A stretch of 64,000 nt of DNA from Winkia neuii subsp. neuii DSM 8576 (lineage in GTDB: Bacteria > Actinomycetota > Actinomycetes > Actinomycetales > Actinomycetaceae): positions 62,001 through 126,000 of the forward strand of contig NZ_ATUW01000005.1 in the NCBI RefSeq assembly GCF_000420405.1. The letters run 5' to 3'. Below the pieces are notes generated by a model. It was given only the letters and a program-made list of their open reading frames with translations, did no database searches and had not been told where the DNA came from. The stretch's first letter is position 1; each line of letters begins with the position of its first letter. Below are positions 45,238-54,520 of the stretch, piece by piece. The translations under genes were made by a program, and so were the position numbers.

Positions 45238-47274
45238 CTAGCGGAACGGGGGCGAAACAGGCACGCCCGTTTCTTGCATCCGCCAGTATTCCTGGTAGCG
45301 GTCAAAGTGGTCTAGGACGTCGTGAATTATGGCAGTTTGGGAATACCCCATAACGTTGTAGTCCTGGTTTCCATCAGGCAGGTGTACCTCGAGCCGAGTC
45401 GAACGCGCTGACGACAAAGGCACCCCAGCATAGAAGGTAGCGGGAGTATCCACTGCCAAAATTCTGTAAACGAACTGGTCCTCGCCGCTAAAGGCAGTCA
45501 GTTTTAGGCGGTCGTAGATACGCCGTTCCTCCATTTCCTCGAGCCGATCGTGGTCGGCACGCACCACCTGCGACTCAATACCCTGGCTAGCAAGCTCGCT
45601 ACTAATTTTCCTGAGGGCGGGTTCGCAAACTTTGGAGAGGTACCTACTGGCTTGGGCCGGACTCACCTGATCAAAAGTTCGTGCCAGGCGATCACGCCAG
45701 GAAGTTCCCCCGCTGGTTGCCCCAGCCACGATATTTTTGGCGGAACGATCAAGAAGCACTACCTTCGATCGCTCGGCACGCAGGGCCTTGGCCAGGCCCA
45801 CCATCACAAATACCAGGACAAACGCGAAGGGCAAGCCGGTTATGATTGTGGCATTTTGCAACGCAGGGATGCCCCCGACTAGCAGCATTGCCACTGTCAG
45901 CACACCGACCAGAGCTGCCCAGAAGATGCGAAGCGGCGCGTTCGCATCGGAGCGCGACGTAGGCAAATAGGAACATAGATTGGCCATTACTAAGGCTCCT
46001 GAGTCTGCGGAGGTGACGTAAAACAACAGCCCCACAAACGTGGCTAGCCCGATAGTAAAGAAGGGAGCCGGGTAGTGTTGAAGCAGCGCGTAAAAGCCAG
46101 ACTCCGGAACCTCTAAAGTATTTTCAGCAAACTTGAGGTTGCCAGAGCGCACCAATTCAATGGCCGCGTTCCCGAATACCGATATCCACGCCAACACGTA
46201 AGTAAATGGGATGAGCATCGTTCCCACCACAAATTCGCGCAAGGTCCGGCCCCTGGAAATTCTAGCCAGAAACATCCCTATAAACGAGGCCCAGGCTACC
46301 CACCAAGCCCAAAAGAACAGCGTCCACGCGCTCATCCAGGCCCCCTTATTGGCGTAGGCAAACGTTTCTAAAGTGCGCGAGGGGAAGCTCTGCACAAAAT
46401 CTCCCACATTTTGTGCCATTGCGTTGAGCAAGAAATCCGTCTTCCCGGTAACCAGCACCCAACCAATCAGAAATATTGCCAAAAAAACGTTCAGCTGGGA
46501 AAGTATGCGGATTCCTCTGTGTACACCGGTCGTAGCCGAGGCCGTAGCCATAGCGACTGCCAATGCCACCAATACCACCTGGGCACCCAGCCCCTTTTTT
46601 ATTCCAAAGAGTATTTCTAGGCCAACGTTCAGCTGAATTACCCCGATACCGAGGGTGGTGGCAACACCGAAAATCGTCCCGAGGATGGCTGCAGAATCCA
46701 CCAGGTGGCCAATTGGGCCATCGATCTTGTTTCCGAGTACAGGGGCCAGCGAGGAGCGCACGGAAAGTGGTTTACCTCGCCTGTATGCGAAATAGCCTAG
46801 AGCAATTCCCATTAGGGCATACATGCCCCATCCGGTTATGCCGTAGTGAAAGATGGTCCACACCGGCGCCTGCCTGGCAGCCTGCAGACTTTGCCCTGTA
46901 CCCGAGGGCGGGTTCATATAGTGACTTATTGGCCCAGCCACCGAAAAAAACATTATGTCCGTGCCGATACCCGCAGCAAACAGCATGGCTGCCCACGAAA
47001 AAAGAGAAAACTCCGGCCTAGAATTCGCGGGCCCCAGACGCACTCTGCCGTATCTTGAAAAGCCCAAAAACAAGACAAAAATAATGATGGAGGTGGCCAG
47101 ACCAATGTAGAACCAGCCAAACCACTTACAGATCCAGGCTACTGCAGAACCAAGCAAGCTAGCTGCCGCAGTTGGATCGATCATGGCCCAAACCGCTACG
47201 GCCGTCAGTCCTAGCGCACTTGAAATAAAAACTGGGTATTTGACACGGACCTGTAAAATTTGGCTGCTGCTCAC
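45238..47274 (-). CDS. betT: BCCT-family choline/glycine betaine transporter (BetT-like)
   Basis: A 678-residue membrane protein with 12 predicted spans in about 1-510. The BCCT signature FFWAWWVAWASFIGMFLARISRGR (substrate-binding tryptophans) is central. The cytoplasmic C-terminus (about 530-678) is long and contains LPDGNQDYNVMGYSQ and IIHDVLDHFDRYQEYWRMQE, typical of BetT-type proteins, where it takes part in osmotic control. No choline-oxidising betA/betB genes occur in the window. The GTG start has AAAGG five bases upstream. Expected role: osmoprotectant uptake. Confidence 0.9.
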   Translation of the reverse strand: MSSSQILQVRVKYPVFISSALGLTAVAVWAMIDPTAAASLLGSAVAWICKWFGWFYIGLATSIIIFVLFLGFSRYGRVRLGPANSRPEFSLFSWAAMLFAAGIGTDIMFFSVAGPISHYMNPPSGTGQSLQAARQAPVWTIFHYGITGWGMYALMGIALGYFAYRRGKPLSVRSSLAPVLGNKIDGPIGHLVDSAAILGTIFGVATTLGIGVIQLNVGLEILFGIKKGLGAQVVLVALAVAMATASATTGVHRGIRILSQLNVFLAIFLIGWVLVTGKTDFLLNAMAQNVGDFVQSFPSRTLETFAYANKGAWMSAWTLFFWAWWVAWASFIGMFLARISRGRTLREFVVGTMLIPFTYVLAWISVFGNAAIELVRSGNLKFAENTLEVPESGFYALLQHYPAPFFTIGLATFVGLLFYVTSADSGALVMANLCSYLPTSRSDANAPLRIFWAALVGVLTVAMLLVGGIPALQNATIITGLPFAFVLVFVMVGLAKALRAERSKVVLLDRSAKNIVAGATSGGTSWRDRLARTFDQVSPAQASRYLSKVCEPALRKISSELASQGIESQVVRADHDRLEEMEERRIYDRLKLTAFSGEDQFVYRILAVDTPATFYAGVPLSSARSTRLEVHLPDGNQDYNVMGYSQTAIIHDVLDHFDRYQEYWRMQETGVPVSPPFR

Positions 47275-47290
47275 GTATACCTTTCAAAGC

Positions 47291-47319
47291 AAATGGGGTC
47301 GGCAGCGCCGACCCCATTT
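47291..47319 (-). terminator. Terminator of aspS-yciO
   Basis: A 13-bp exact stem (47291-47303 with 47307-47319) with a three-base loop, immediately beyond the yciO stop. It lies about 17 bases before the betT start, so betT is probably read from the end of this hairpin or from its own promoter. T residues follow (ATTTGCTTTG on the minus strand). Confidence 0.85.
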
Positions 47320-47322
47320 CCG

Positions 47323-47943
47323 TCATTTTAAGAAATCTGTATTCCCTGCGCCCAAACGCTTGACCTCGGGCAGCCCCGAAGTCATATCCAGGACAGTTGT
47401 AGGCCCTTCCGCCCCACAGGGACCGTCAATTATCGCGTCAAGCAAATATCCTATCCGGTCCTTTATCTGCCACCCGTTGACCTCAGGCTCTGTCTGCCCG
47501 GGCAGGATCAGCGTCGAGGACATGAGCGGTTCGCCGAGTTCTGCCACTAGTGCCTGCGTAGTCTTATGCGCCGGTATGCGCACCCCCACCGTGTGCTTCT
47601 TAGCGTTGAGCATTATGCGGGGCACTTCCTTTGTCCCCTTCAAAATGAAGGTATAGGGCCCCGGCGTCAAAGACTTGAGCAACCTGAAGGTCTTGTTATC
47701 CACAATAGTCATCTGTCCGACCTGGGCAAAGTCGTGACAAATCAGCGTGTAGTCGTGCCGCGGCGGCAGCTTTCTAATCCTGGCAATAGTGTCGATGCCC
47801 TGCTTGTTTCCCAAAGCGCACCCAACCGCATACCCAGAATCAGTGGGATAGGCTATTACACCCCCCGAACGGACCACATCCGCTGCCTTTCCAATAAGAC
47901 GCACCTGTGGATTGACTGGATGGATTTCAAGAAATTGCGTCAA
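47323..47943 (-). CDS. yciO: YciO family protein (YrdC/Sua5 superfamily)
   Basis: A 206-residue protein of the Sua5/YciO/YrdC fold. It is very similar in layout to E. coli YciO: an N-terminal QFLEIHPVNPQ, GGVIAYPTDSGYAVGC, RIRKLPP, TPGPYTFILKGTKEVPR and PTTVLDMT. The YciO branch is distinct from the essential threonylcarbamoyl-AMP synthase TsaC/Sua5 but may have related activity. The start is TTG 47943 with GAGGAA upstream; it lies three bases beyond the aspS stop. Confidence 0.87.
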   Translation of the reverse strand: MTQFLEIHPVNPQVRLIGKAADVVRSGGVIAYPTDSGYAVGCALGNKQGIDTIARIRKLPPRHDYTLICHDFAQVGQMTIVDNKTFRLLKSLTPGPYTFILKGTKEVPRIMLNAKKHTVGVRIPAHKTTQALVAELGEPLMSSTLILPGQTEPEVNGWQIKDRIGYLLDAIIDGPCGAEGPTTVLDMTSGLPEVKRLGAGNTDFLK

Positions 47944-47946
47944 AGC

Positions 47947-49731
47947 TCATTCCTCTTCGTCATCCTCGGGAACGTAGTCAACACCGGTTTCCGCTCGCTG
48001 CTCATCAGATATCGGAGCCGGCGCGTCTGTGAGCGGATCCCAGCCGTTGCCAATCTTGGGGAAGGCGATGACATCGCGAATGGAAGGAGCCTTGCACAGC
48101 AGTGACACGATGCGGTCCCACCCAAAGGCAATGCCGCCGTGCGGCGGAGCCCCGAACTTGAAAGCATCGAGCAAGAAACCGAATTTTTCCTGCGCCTCCT
48201 CGGGCCCAATGCCCATCACGTTGAAGACGCGTTCCTGCACGTCCCTGCGGTGAATACGGATCGAACCGCCACCTATCTCGTTACCGTTGCAAACAATGTC
48301 GTATGCGTAGGCGAGGGCATTCGCAGGATCCTTGTCGAAATTGTCCAAGCATTCGGGCTTTGGAGAGGTAAAAGCATGGTGAACTGCAGTCCATTTTGAG
48401 TGCCCTAGGGCAACGTCGCCCTCTTCTTCTGCCTCACCAGTGGGCTTGAACAACGGAGCATCGACAACCCAGACAAAACTCCAGGCATCCTCGTCAATAA
48501 GTCCGGCGCGTTTGCCGATCTCAAGGCGGGCCGCACCGAGCAAGGCTCGAGACTCTGCTGCCTTACCAGCCGCAAAGAAGATGCAGTCACCTGCCTTCGC
48601 ACCGGTGGCCTCGGTGAGGCCGGACTTTTCGGCCTCGGAAATATTCTTGGCAACGGGACCGCCCAGGGCACCGTCCTCGCCCACGGTTACGTAAGCGAGC
48701 CCTTTGGCCCCGCGAGAACGGGCCCAATCCTGCCACTTGTCAAAGGTCCTCCTAGGCTGGGAGGCACCTCCGGGCATTACAACTGCCCCGACGTACGGAT
48801 TTTGGAAGACACGGAACGGGGTGTCCTTGAAATATTCAGTCAGATCTACCAGTTCAAGCCCAAAGCGCAGATCCGGTTTGTCCGAACCGTACTTTTCCAT
48901 AGCATCCTTGTAGGTCATGCGAGGGATCGGGGTCTGCAGATCGTAGCCGATCAAGGACCAAATCTCGCGAAGCAGATCCTCGGTGACCTCAATAACGTCG
49001 TCTTGCTCCACGAAAGACATCTCGCAGTCGAGCTGAGTAAACTCAGGCTGGCGATCTGCGCGGAAATCCTCGTCGCGGTAGCAGCGAGCAATCTGGTAGT
49101 ACCGCTCCATGCCAGCCACCATGAGCAGCTGCTTGAACAGCTGGGGAGACTGCGGCAAGGCGTACCACGAACCCGGCTTCAGCCTTGCAGGAACAACAAA
49201 GTCGCGGGCACCCTCGGGAGTAGAACGAGTCAATGTGGGAGTTTCAATTTCAACGAAATCGTGGGCCTGCAACACCTTTCGGGCAGCCTGCGAAACCTTG
49301 GACCGCAGCCTTATCGCGTACTGTTGAGAAGACCTGCGCAAATCGAGGTAACGGTATTTCAGCCGAACGTCCTCGCTAACCTGACCGGCGTCCTCGGCAT
49401 GGGCCGACACTTGGAATGGAAGCGGAGCTGCGGGATTCAGCACTTCAACGTCGCTAGCAAACACCTCAATAGCACCGGTAGGGAGATTCGGGTTCTCGTT
49501 GCCCTCGGGGCGCTTCTCCACTTTGCCAGTGATCTGCACAACAAATTCGCTGCGCAACCCCCTAGCTACTTCTTCGTCGTGAATAACCACCTGGGCAATG
49601 CCCGAGGCATCACGCAAATCAATGAAGGCAACTCCACCGTGGTCGCGGCGACGATCAACCCAGCCAGCCAGCGTAACAACCTGGCCAACCAGCGATTCGT
49701 TCAGCGTTCCTATGTTGTGAGTTCGCAGCAC
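47947..49731 (-). CDS. aspS: Aspartyl-tRNA synthetase
   Basis: A 594-residue class IIb synthetase. GTG 49731 with AAAGGAAT upstream starts the standard beginning LRTHNIGTL; a longer frame to 49758 exists but is not needed. An OB-fold tRNA anticodon-binding domain fills about 1-110. Class II motifs appear as [18 protein letters not shown] (motif 2) and [13 protein letters not shown] (motif 3), and the insertion domain is at about 290-420. Whether it also charges tRNA-Asn cannot be told here. It is divergent from the MFS gene at 49817. Confidence 0.96.
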   Translation of the reverse strand: MLRTHNIGTLNESLVGQVVTLAGWVDRRRDHGGVAFIDLRDASGIAQVVIHDEEVARGLRSEFVVQITGKVEKRPEGNENPNLPTGAIEVFASDVEVLNPAAPLPFQVSAHAEDAGQVSEDVRLKYRYLDLRRSSQQYAIRLRSKVSQAARKVLQAHDFVEIETPTLTRSTPEGARDFVVPARLKPGSWYALPQSPQLFKQLLMVAGMERYYQIARCYRDEDFRADRQPEFTQLDCEMSFVEQDDVIEVTEDLLREIWSLIGYDLQTPIPRMTYKDAMEKYGSDKPDLRFGLELVDLTEYFKDTPFRVFQNPYVGAVVMPGGASQPRRTFDKWQDWARSRGAKGLAYVTVGEDGALGGPVAKNISEAEKSGLTEATGAKAGDCIFFAAGKAAESRALLGAARLEIGKRAGLIDEDAWSFVWVVDAPLFKPTGEAEEEGDVALGHSKWTAVHHAFTSPKPECLDNFDKDPANALAYAYDIVCNGNEIGGGSIRIHRRDVQERVFNVMGIGPEEAQEKFGFLLDAFKFGAPPHGGIAFGWDRIVSLLCKAPSIRDVIAFPKIGNGWDPLTDAPAPISDEQRAETGVDYVPEDDEEE

Positions 49732-49816
49732 GTGCCATTCCTTTCTTCGTTGCGACACCGCTAGACCGGCGGGCGCTCTAGCCCCTAGGTTAGCGCGATC
49801 TGCAACGCAGGCGCGA

Positions 49817-51184
49817 ATGTGTCAAACTAAGCGAGTGTCTAAGCAAGAGAATTTCCCGGCACAGCGCATATTTGCGGCGGTAGCAATTGCAACTCTAACT
49901 GTTATAGCTCTGTCCACAATGGCCACCACCGCCATAGCTCCCCGAATAGGCCGCGAGCTACACGGCATAGGCCTATTTCCACTCATATTCGGGCTTTCAG
50001 GTGCCCTGCAAGTCATATTCACAGTGCTAGCAGGTGTGTGGGTCGACGCCAAAGGCGCACGCCCGGCTCTACTTGCAGGATCCGGTTTTCTTGTAGCTTC
50101 TCTGCTGGGGGCAGCGTTTGCTCCCACGATCTCAGTATTTCTAATCGCTAGGGCGCTAGATGGAATTGCGAACGGGCTGGTTCTAGTTCCTCTCTATGTA
50201 CTTGCCGCCCAACTTGTGCCCCCTTCCTCGCGCGCCGACATCTTTGCCCTCTTTTCTGCCGCCTGGGTCCTCCCCTCGCTGGTAGGCCCTGCCTTTGGCG
50301 GATACATAAGCCAACTGTGGGGATGGCGCACTATGTTCGTCCTCCTGATACTCGCACTGGTTCCAGTTGCTGCGGGCGCCTTGGTGCTATTCAAATTCAT
50401 TCCCACCCAAAACCACCGAGTCAACCCGCGGGACAGAAGGCGCTCAGGCTGGGCACTAGTGGCTGGATTGGCGGTACTCGCCCTCCAACTAGCCTCTACC
50501 CTTGAAGTTCGTCTTCGCCCCTGGGCAATGATTGTGGGCCTCATAGCTGCGGGTATCGGAATCAGCAAAATTCTGCCCGAGGGAATCTTACGAGCCCGCC
50601 CCTCGATTCCCGCCTGGGTCGGCGCTCGCGGAATGTTCAACGGCGCCTTCATAACTCTCGAAGTTTTTATTCCCCTGATCTTGCAAAATGTGCGCGGCTA
50701 TTCGACCGGAATCTCAGGACTCGCGCTCGCCCTAGGATCAGGTACATGGGCAGCAGGATCGTTTTTGGGGGGACGCCCCTTCGCCGCCCCTTACCTTAGG
50801 AAACTACCAGTTGGCGGTTCCGTAGTATTAGCTGTCGGCATCGCTCTTTCTGCAACCGCAGCTTTCCCGGGGGTGCCAATAATAATCTTTTTAGCGGGTT
50901 GGGCAGTTGCCGGAATCGGCATGGGGATGGCCTATGCGCCCCTCTCGGTGCTTGTTCTAGATACTTGTGCCCCGGCCGAGCAAGGGCTACAAAGTGCAAA
51001 TATTCAAGTCTCTGACTCGCTGGGCATGGCTCTTGTAATGGGAATCGTGGCTTCCCTCTTCCAGCTATTTTTACACTCCCCTGATCCGGGCCCCTACCTT
51101 GCGCCATTGGCAGTAGCATTTGTAGTGAGCTTATTCGCCGGCTTCTATGCCTTTCGTGGGCAACGTCATAGCCGCAGGCCATAG
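49817..51184 (+). CDS. MFS transporter (DHA-type efflux candidate)
   Basis: A 455-residue major facilitator protein with about 12-14 hydrophobic segments. Motif A-type residues appear at the second/third segment ([15 protein letters not shown]), and GRELHGI and [25 protein letters not shown] are typical of drug-efflux members. No specific substrate marker. Start is ATG 49817 with a weak ribosome binding site; GTG at 49835 is an alternative. Divergent from aspS with 85 bases between starts. Confidence 0.8.
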   Translation: MCQTKRVSKQENFPAQRIFAAVAIATLTVIALSTMATTAIAPRIGRELHGIGLFPLIFGLSGALQVIFTVLAGVWVDAKGARPALLAGSGFLVASLLGAAFAPTISVFLIARALDGIANGLVLVPLYVLAAQLVPPSSRADIFALFSAAWVLPSLVGPAFGGYISQLWGWRTMFVLLILALVPVAAGALVLFKFIPTQNHRVNPRDRRRSGWALVAGLAVLALQLASTLEVRLRPWAMIVGLIAAGIGISKILPEGILRARPSIPAWVGARGMFNGAFITLEVFIPLILQNVRGYSTGISGLALALGSGTWAAGSFLGGRPFAAPYLRKLPVGGSVVLAVGIALSATAAFPGVPIIIFLAGWAVAGIGMGMAYAPLSVLVLDTCAPAEQGLQSANIQVSDSLGMALVMGIVASLFQLFLHSPDPGPYLAPLAVAFVVSLFAGFYAFRGQRHSRRP

Positions 51185-51240
51185 CTTAGATATGGGGATG
51201 GCGGTAGGGTGGATAGCCGGCCTAAATGGAAGAAATTTTT

Positions 51241-52965
51241 ATGACCTCAAAAACCTTTGCTGACCTTGCGCTGCCCAACGACCTTCTAAAAGCTGTTGAA
51301 AATCTCGGTTTCGCCCACCCGACTCCCATCCAGGAAGCGGCTATTCCCGCGCTGCTCCAGAAAAAGGACGTAGTGGGTATTGCACAGACCGGTACAGGCA
51401 AAACGGCTGCTTTTGGCCTGCCGCTACTGGCGCACATCGATGGCGAGGGCGTGCAGGCACTGGTGCTCGCCCCCACCCGTGAGCTAGCCCTGCAGTCCGC
51501 CGGAGCTATAAGCGACTTTGCCTCCGCCAGCCGCGACACCAACGTAGTTGCTGTCTACGGTGGCAGCCCCTACGGGCCACAAATAGGCGCTATAAAGGAC
51601 GGCGCACAAGTTGTTGTTGGCACCCCCGGTCGCATAATCGATCTAATCGAGAAAGGGGCGCTAGACCTATCTGGGGTTCGCTTCTTCGTTTTGGATGAAG
51701 CAGACGAAATGCTGCGCATGGGCTTTGCCGAAGACGTAGAAACTATTGCTGCCTCCGTTCCGGACGATTCCGTGACCGCCCTCTTTTCGGCTACTATGCC
51801 CCCGGCAATCAAAAAGGTAGCCGAGACACATCTAAAGGATCCTGTCGAGATCTCTATTGCCCGTCAATCGACCACCGTTTCCACGGTTCACCAGACTTAT
51901 GCCGTAGTACCGTTCAAGTTTAAGAACGTCGCCCTCGCTCGGGTCCTAGCGACCATGGATTCCGGAGCCACCATAGTCTTCGTCCGCACCCGGCTCGACG
52001 CCGAAGAAGTGGCTAACGACATGACCGCCCGTGGCTTTAGGACAGCTGCTATCTCTGGCGATGTTGCCCAAAATGAACGCGAACGAATCGTGGAACGACT
52101 GCGAAATGGTACCCTCGACGTCCTCGTTGCCACCGACGTGGCAGCCAGGGGCCTAGATGTCGAACGCATCGAATTGGTAGTGAATTTCGACGTTCCTAGA
52201 CAAGACGAAGCCTATGTGCACCGAATTGGCCGCACGGGTCGCGCCGGCCGCGAGGGCAGGGCGCTGTCGTTCTTCACCCCTCGAGAGCGGGGTAAGCTGC
52301 GGCAAATAGAAAAATTAACGGGCACTAAAATGGAAGCCGTGCGTGTGCCCTCCCCCGAGCAGGTACGCACTCACAAGGCAAGCCACATTCTAAACAGGTT
52401 ACCCGAGCGCATTGCTTCAGGCAGGTTAGAACTTTACTTCGGCCTAATCGAGGAGATGGCCGAGGAAAAGGGCATGTACATGGCGGATGTTGCTGCCGCT
52501 CTGTTGGCCTTGGCTGTCGGAGACGGCGACAACGACTCCGACAAATTGCGCACCCGTGGCGGGCATTCGCCGCGCATTCGCAAAGAGGAGCACCTCGACC
52601 AAGACGGACAGTTCCTCTACGCCGATTTCGAAGAGGGACGCGAGGGCAAAAAAGAAAAACGCTCCAGGTCAGCCAGGCGAGAGCAAAACGGCCGCCGCAA
52701 AGGCCATTCGCCAATGCCCGGGGCTAAGCGCTACCGTGTTGAGGTGGGTAGGCGCGACGGGGTAAAACCCGGCTCTATCGTGGGTGCTATTACCGGCGAA
52801 TCCGATTTGCGTGGGAAGGACCTGGGCCGCATTGAAATCTTCCCCTCCTTCTCGCTAGTAGAGATAGCAGGTGGCATTTCGGCTCCGGAGGCCAAACGCA
52901 TCGGTAAGGCTAAGGTAGCTGGGCGCGCGTTGCGAATCCGCGAAGATCGCGGCCCTAAGCGCTAA
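51241..52965 (+). CDS. deaD: DEAD-box RNA helicase with DbpA-type RNA-binding domain
   Basis: A 574-residue RNA remodelling helicase. N-terminal helicase motifs: FAHPTPIQEAAIP (Q motif), AQTGTGKT, PTRELALQ, LDEADEM, SATMPP, and the second-domain motifs ARGLDVERIELVVN and HRIGRTGRAGREG. A basic/acidic linker (about 440-485) is followed by the DbpA-type RNA-binding domain (about 490-570, KRYRVEVGRRDGVKPG). It resembles DeaD/CsdA proteins acting in ribosome assembly and cold adaptation. ATG 51241 with GGAAGAA upstream is preferred to 51226. Its end overlaps the convergent GTPase gene by 11 bases. Confidence 0.93.
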   Translation: MTSKTFADLALPNDLLKAVENLGFAHPTPIQEAAIPALLQKKDVVGIAQTGTGKTAAFGLPLLAHIDGEGVQALVLAPTRELALQSAGAISDFASASRDTNVVAVYGGSPYGPQIGAIKDGAQVVVGTPGRIIDLIEKGALDLSGVRFFVLDEADEMLRMGFAEDVETIAASVPDDSVTALFSATMPPAIKKVAETHLKDPVEISIARQSTTVSTVHQTYAVVPFKFKNVALARVLATMDSGATIVFVRTRLDAEEVANDMTARGFRTAAISGDVAQNERERIVERLRNGTLDVLVATDVAARGLDVERIELVVNFDVPRQDEAYVHRIGRTGRAGREGRALSFFTPRERGKLRQIEKLTGTKMEAVRVPSPEQVRTHKASHILNRLPERIASGRLELYFGLIEEMAEEKGMYMADVAAALLALAVGDGDNDSDKLRTRGGHSPRIRKEEHLDQDGQFLYADFEEGREGKKEKRSRSARREQNGRRKGHSPMPGAKRYRVEVGRRDGVKPGSIVGAITGESDLRGKDLGRIEIFPSFSLVEIAGGISAPEAKRIGKAKVAGRALRIREDRGPKR

Positions 52966-54520
52966 GTAACCTAGTTAGCTTCCGATAGTCGTCTAAACGG
53001 GCGTTCACAGGATCAGCCAGAGACTGCAAGAGTTCCTGGCTGATTGCTTTTTGGAGCTTCCGTTCGGCTTTCCTTTGCGCTCTGAGCGCCCCGGTGTGTA
53101 CAAAGAGGCTAGCCAGCAGAGCTGTTATTGCCCCGGCTAAAAGTCCCGCGCCAAGTAGCTCCAGCGGGATGGGCAGCCCCTTATAAGAGGGTGCTGTCAC
53201 CTCTAGTGCAAAGAATTTCAGTACAAAGTTCACTGCTAGCCAGCCGATTCCTAGGGCAGCAACGAGCGCAAAGATTGTCTGCAAAAAGGCTACGAAACGC
53301 CACCACAGCGGCACCGCATCCCCCTCCACTTCCGCCTTCGCTAGGGCGGCATCTAGCGGATCGGCAAGACCTGGCAGCAGAGTAGCTACCACCTGGGACA
53401 TGTCACTGCGGTACGCAGGGGGCAGCGAAGCCGTAGACTGTGCACCGATCCGGCGCACCGCCCTCGCCAAATCTGAGCTAGTGACAGCATGCGCCTGCGG
53501 CACTGAAGAGTGTCCAATAACTTTATTTCCAGCGTTTATACGCAGCCGCTTCAACGGATCCGGCCGGAAACGGCGAATCCAAGAAAGCACCGGCCAGCCG
53601 GTCCACATTCCGCCTCGGTGCTTATACGAGCCCGCCGCGGCCTCCGCTACGGTTTTTGCCCCGCTAGCCCGATAGGCGGCCTCGGTCACCTGCCGCAAGT
53701 CCCTTTGCTTCAGGGGTGAGCGAACCTTCCCAGTTCCCACTGTTTCACCCAGCTCCAAACGCAGTTGTTCGAGGTCAGCCGCAATCCTTTTAGACCCGGC
53801 CTGTTTTTGTGCTCCCAGCTCGCCTATCTGCCGCCTTAGTGTCTCCACGCCCTCGCCAGTGACTGTGGAAACTGCGAGCACGGGAACCGAAAGGCCATCG
53901 GAGGCAAACACCTGTCGGGCGTGGGCAAGCAGCTTCTCTCTTTCGGAATTGGGCACCTGATCAATATGGGTCATTACCGCAATAGTCACGTCAGCATGGG
54001 CAGCGAAGGTACGCACAAACCCTTCGTGTAAGGTTGCGTCGGCATATTTTTGGGGATCTACAACCCAGACGAACACATCCACTTTAGATGCAAAAGAGGC
54101 TGTAATCTGGCGATGTTCAACCGCGTAGGAATCCACGTCCGGCAAATCCAGCAGCACCGTGTCTAAAGGAAAATTGGGACTTTTTACAGGCACCCGTCGC
54201 CCCACTTGCAACCAGTCAAGAACCTTAGTAGCTCCCCCGGTTCCGGATAGAGCTGCTAGGGGTTCGGTAGTAGTGGGACGGGTAGCCCCCGCGCGAGCTA
54301 TTTGAGCACCCGCGACGGCGTTGAACAGCGAAGATTTTCCGGACCCCGTTGCGCCCAAAAAGGCGACTACAGTTGTTTGCAAGCCAGCATCTACGCGGCC
54401 GGATATGGATTCTCGCCACCTTCGGTAAGCGGCCTGCTTAGCCGTGGGAAGTAAGCTTCCGGCCCGAGCAATGGCTTGGTCAAAGTGTTCAATTTGTTCG
54501 CTCAGATTCACTTCAACCAC
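52955..54520 (-). CDS. Dynamin-like membrane GTPase (second of pair)
   Basis: A 521-residue P-loop protein. The GTPase part (about 50-245) has G1 GATGSGKSS (56-64), a G2-like RPTTTEP, G3 DLPD (125-128) and a G4-like THID (184-187). A helical middle is followed by two close membrane segments (about 400-440 and 450-480) and a basic C-terminal tail. Such architecture is found in bacterial dynamin-like proteins, often annotated as ABC transporters or YfjP GTPases. It overlaps the first GTPase gene by 13 bases, so they probably act as a pair, perhaps in membrane remodelling at division sites. Function not shown. Confidence 0.75.
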   Translation of the reverse strand: MVEVNLSEQIEHFDQAIARAGSLLPTAKQAAYRRWRESISGRVDAGLQTTVVAFLGATGSGKSSLFNAVAGAQIARAGATRPTTTEPLAALSGTGGATKVLDWLQVGRRVPVKSPNFPLDTVLLDLPDVDSYAVEHRQITASFASKVDVFVWVVDPQKYADATLHEGFVRTFAAHADVTIAVMTHIDQVPNSEREKLLAHARQVFASDGLSVPVLAVSTVTGEGVETLRRQIGELGAQKQAGSKRIAADLEQLRLELGETVGTGKVRSPLKQRDLRQVTEAAYRASGAKTVAEAAAGSYKHRGGMWTGWPVLSWIRRFRPDPLKRLRINAGNKVIGHSSVPQAHAVTSSDLARAVRRIGAQSTASLPPAYRSDMSQVVATLLPGLADPLDAALAKAEVEGDAVPLWWRFVAFLQTIFALVAALGIGWLAVNFVLKFFALEVTAPSYKGLPIPLELLGAGLLAGAITALLASLFVHTGALRAQRKAERKLQKAISQELLQSLADPVNARLDDYRKLTRLLSA

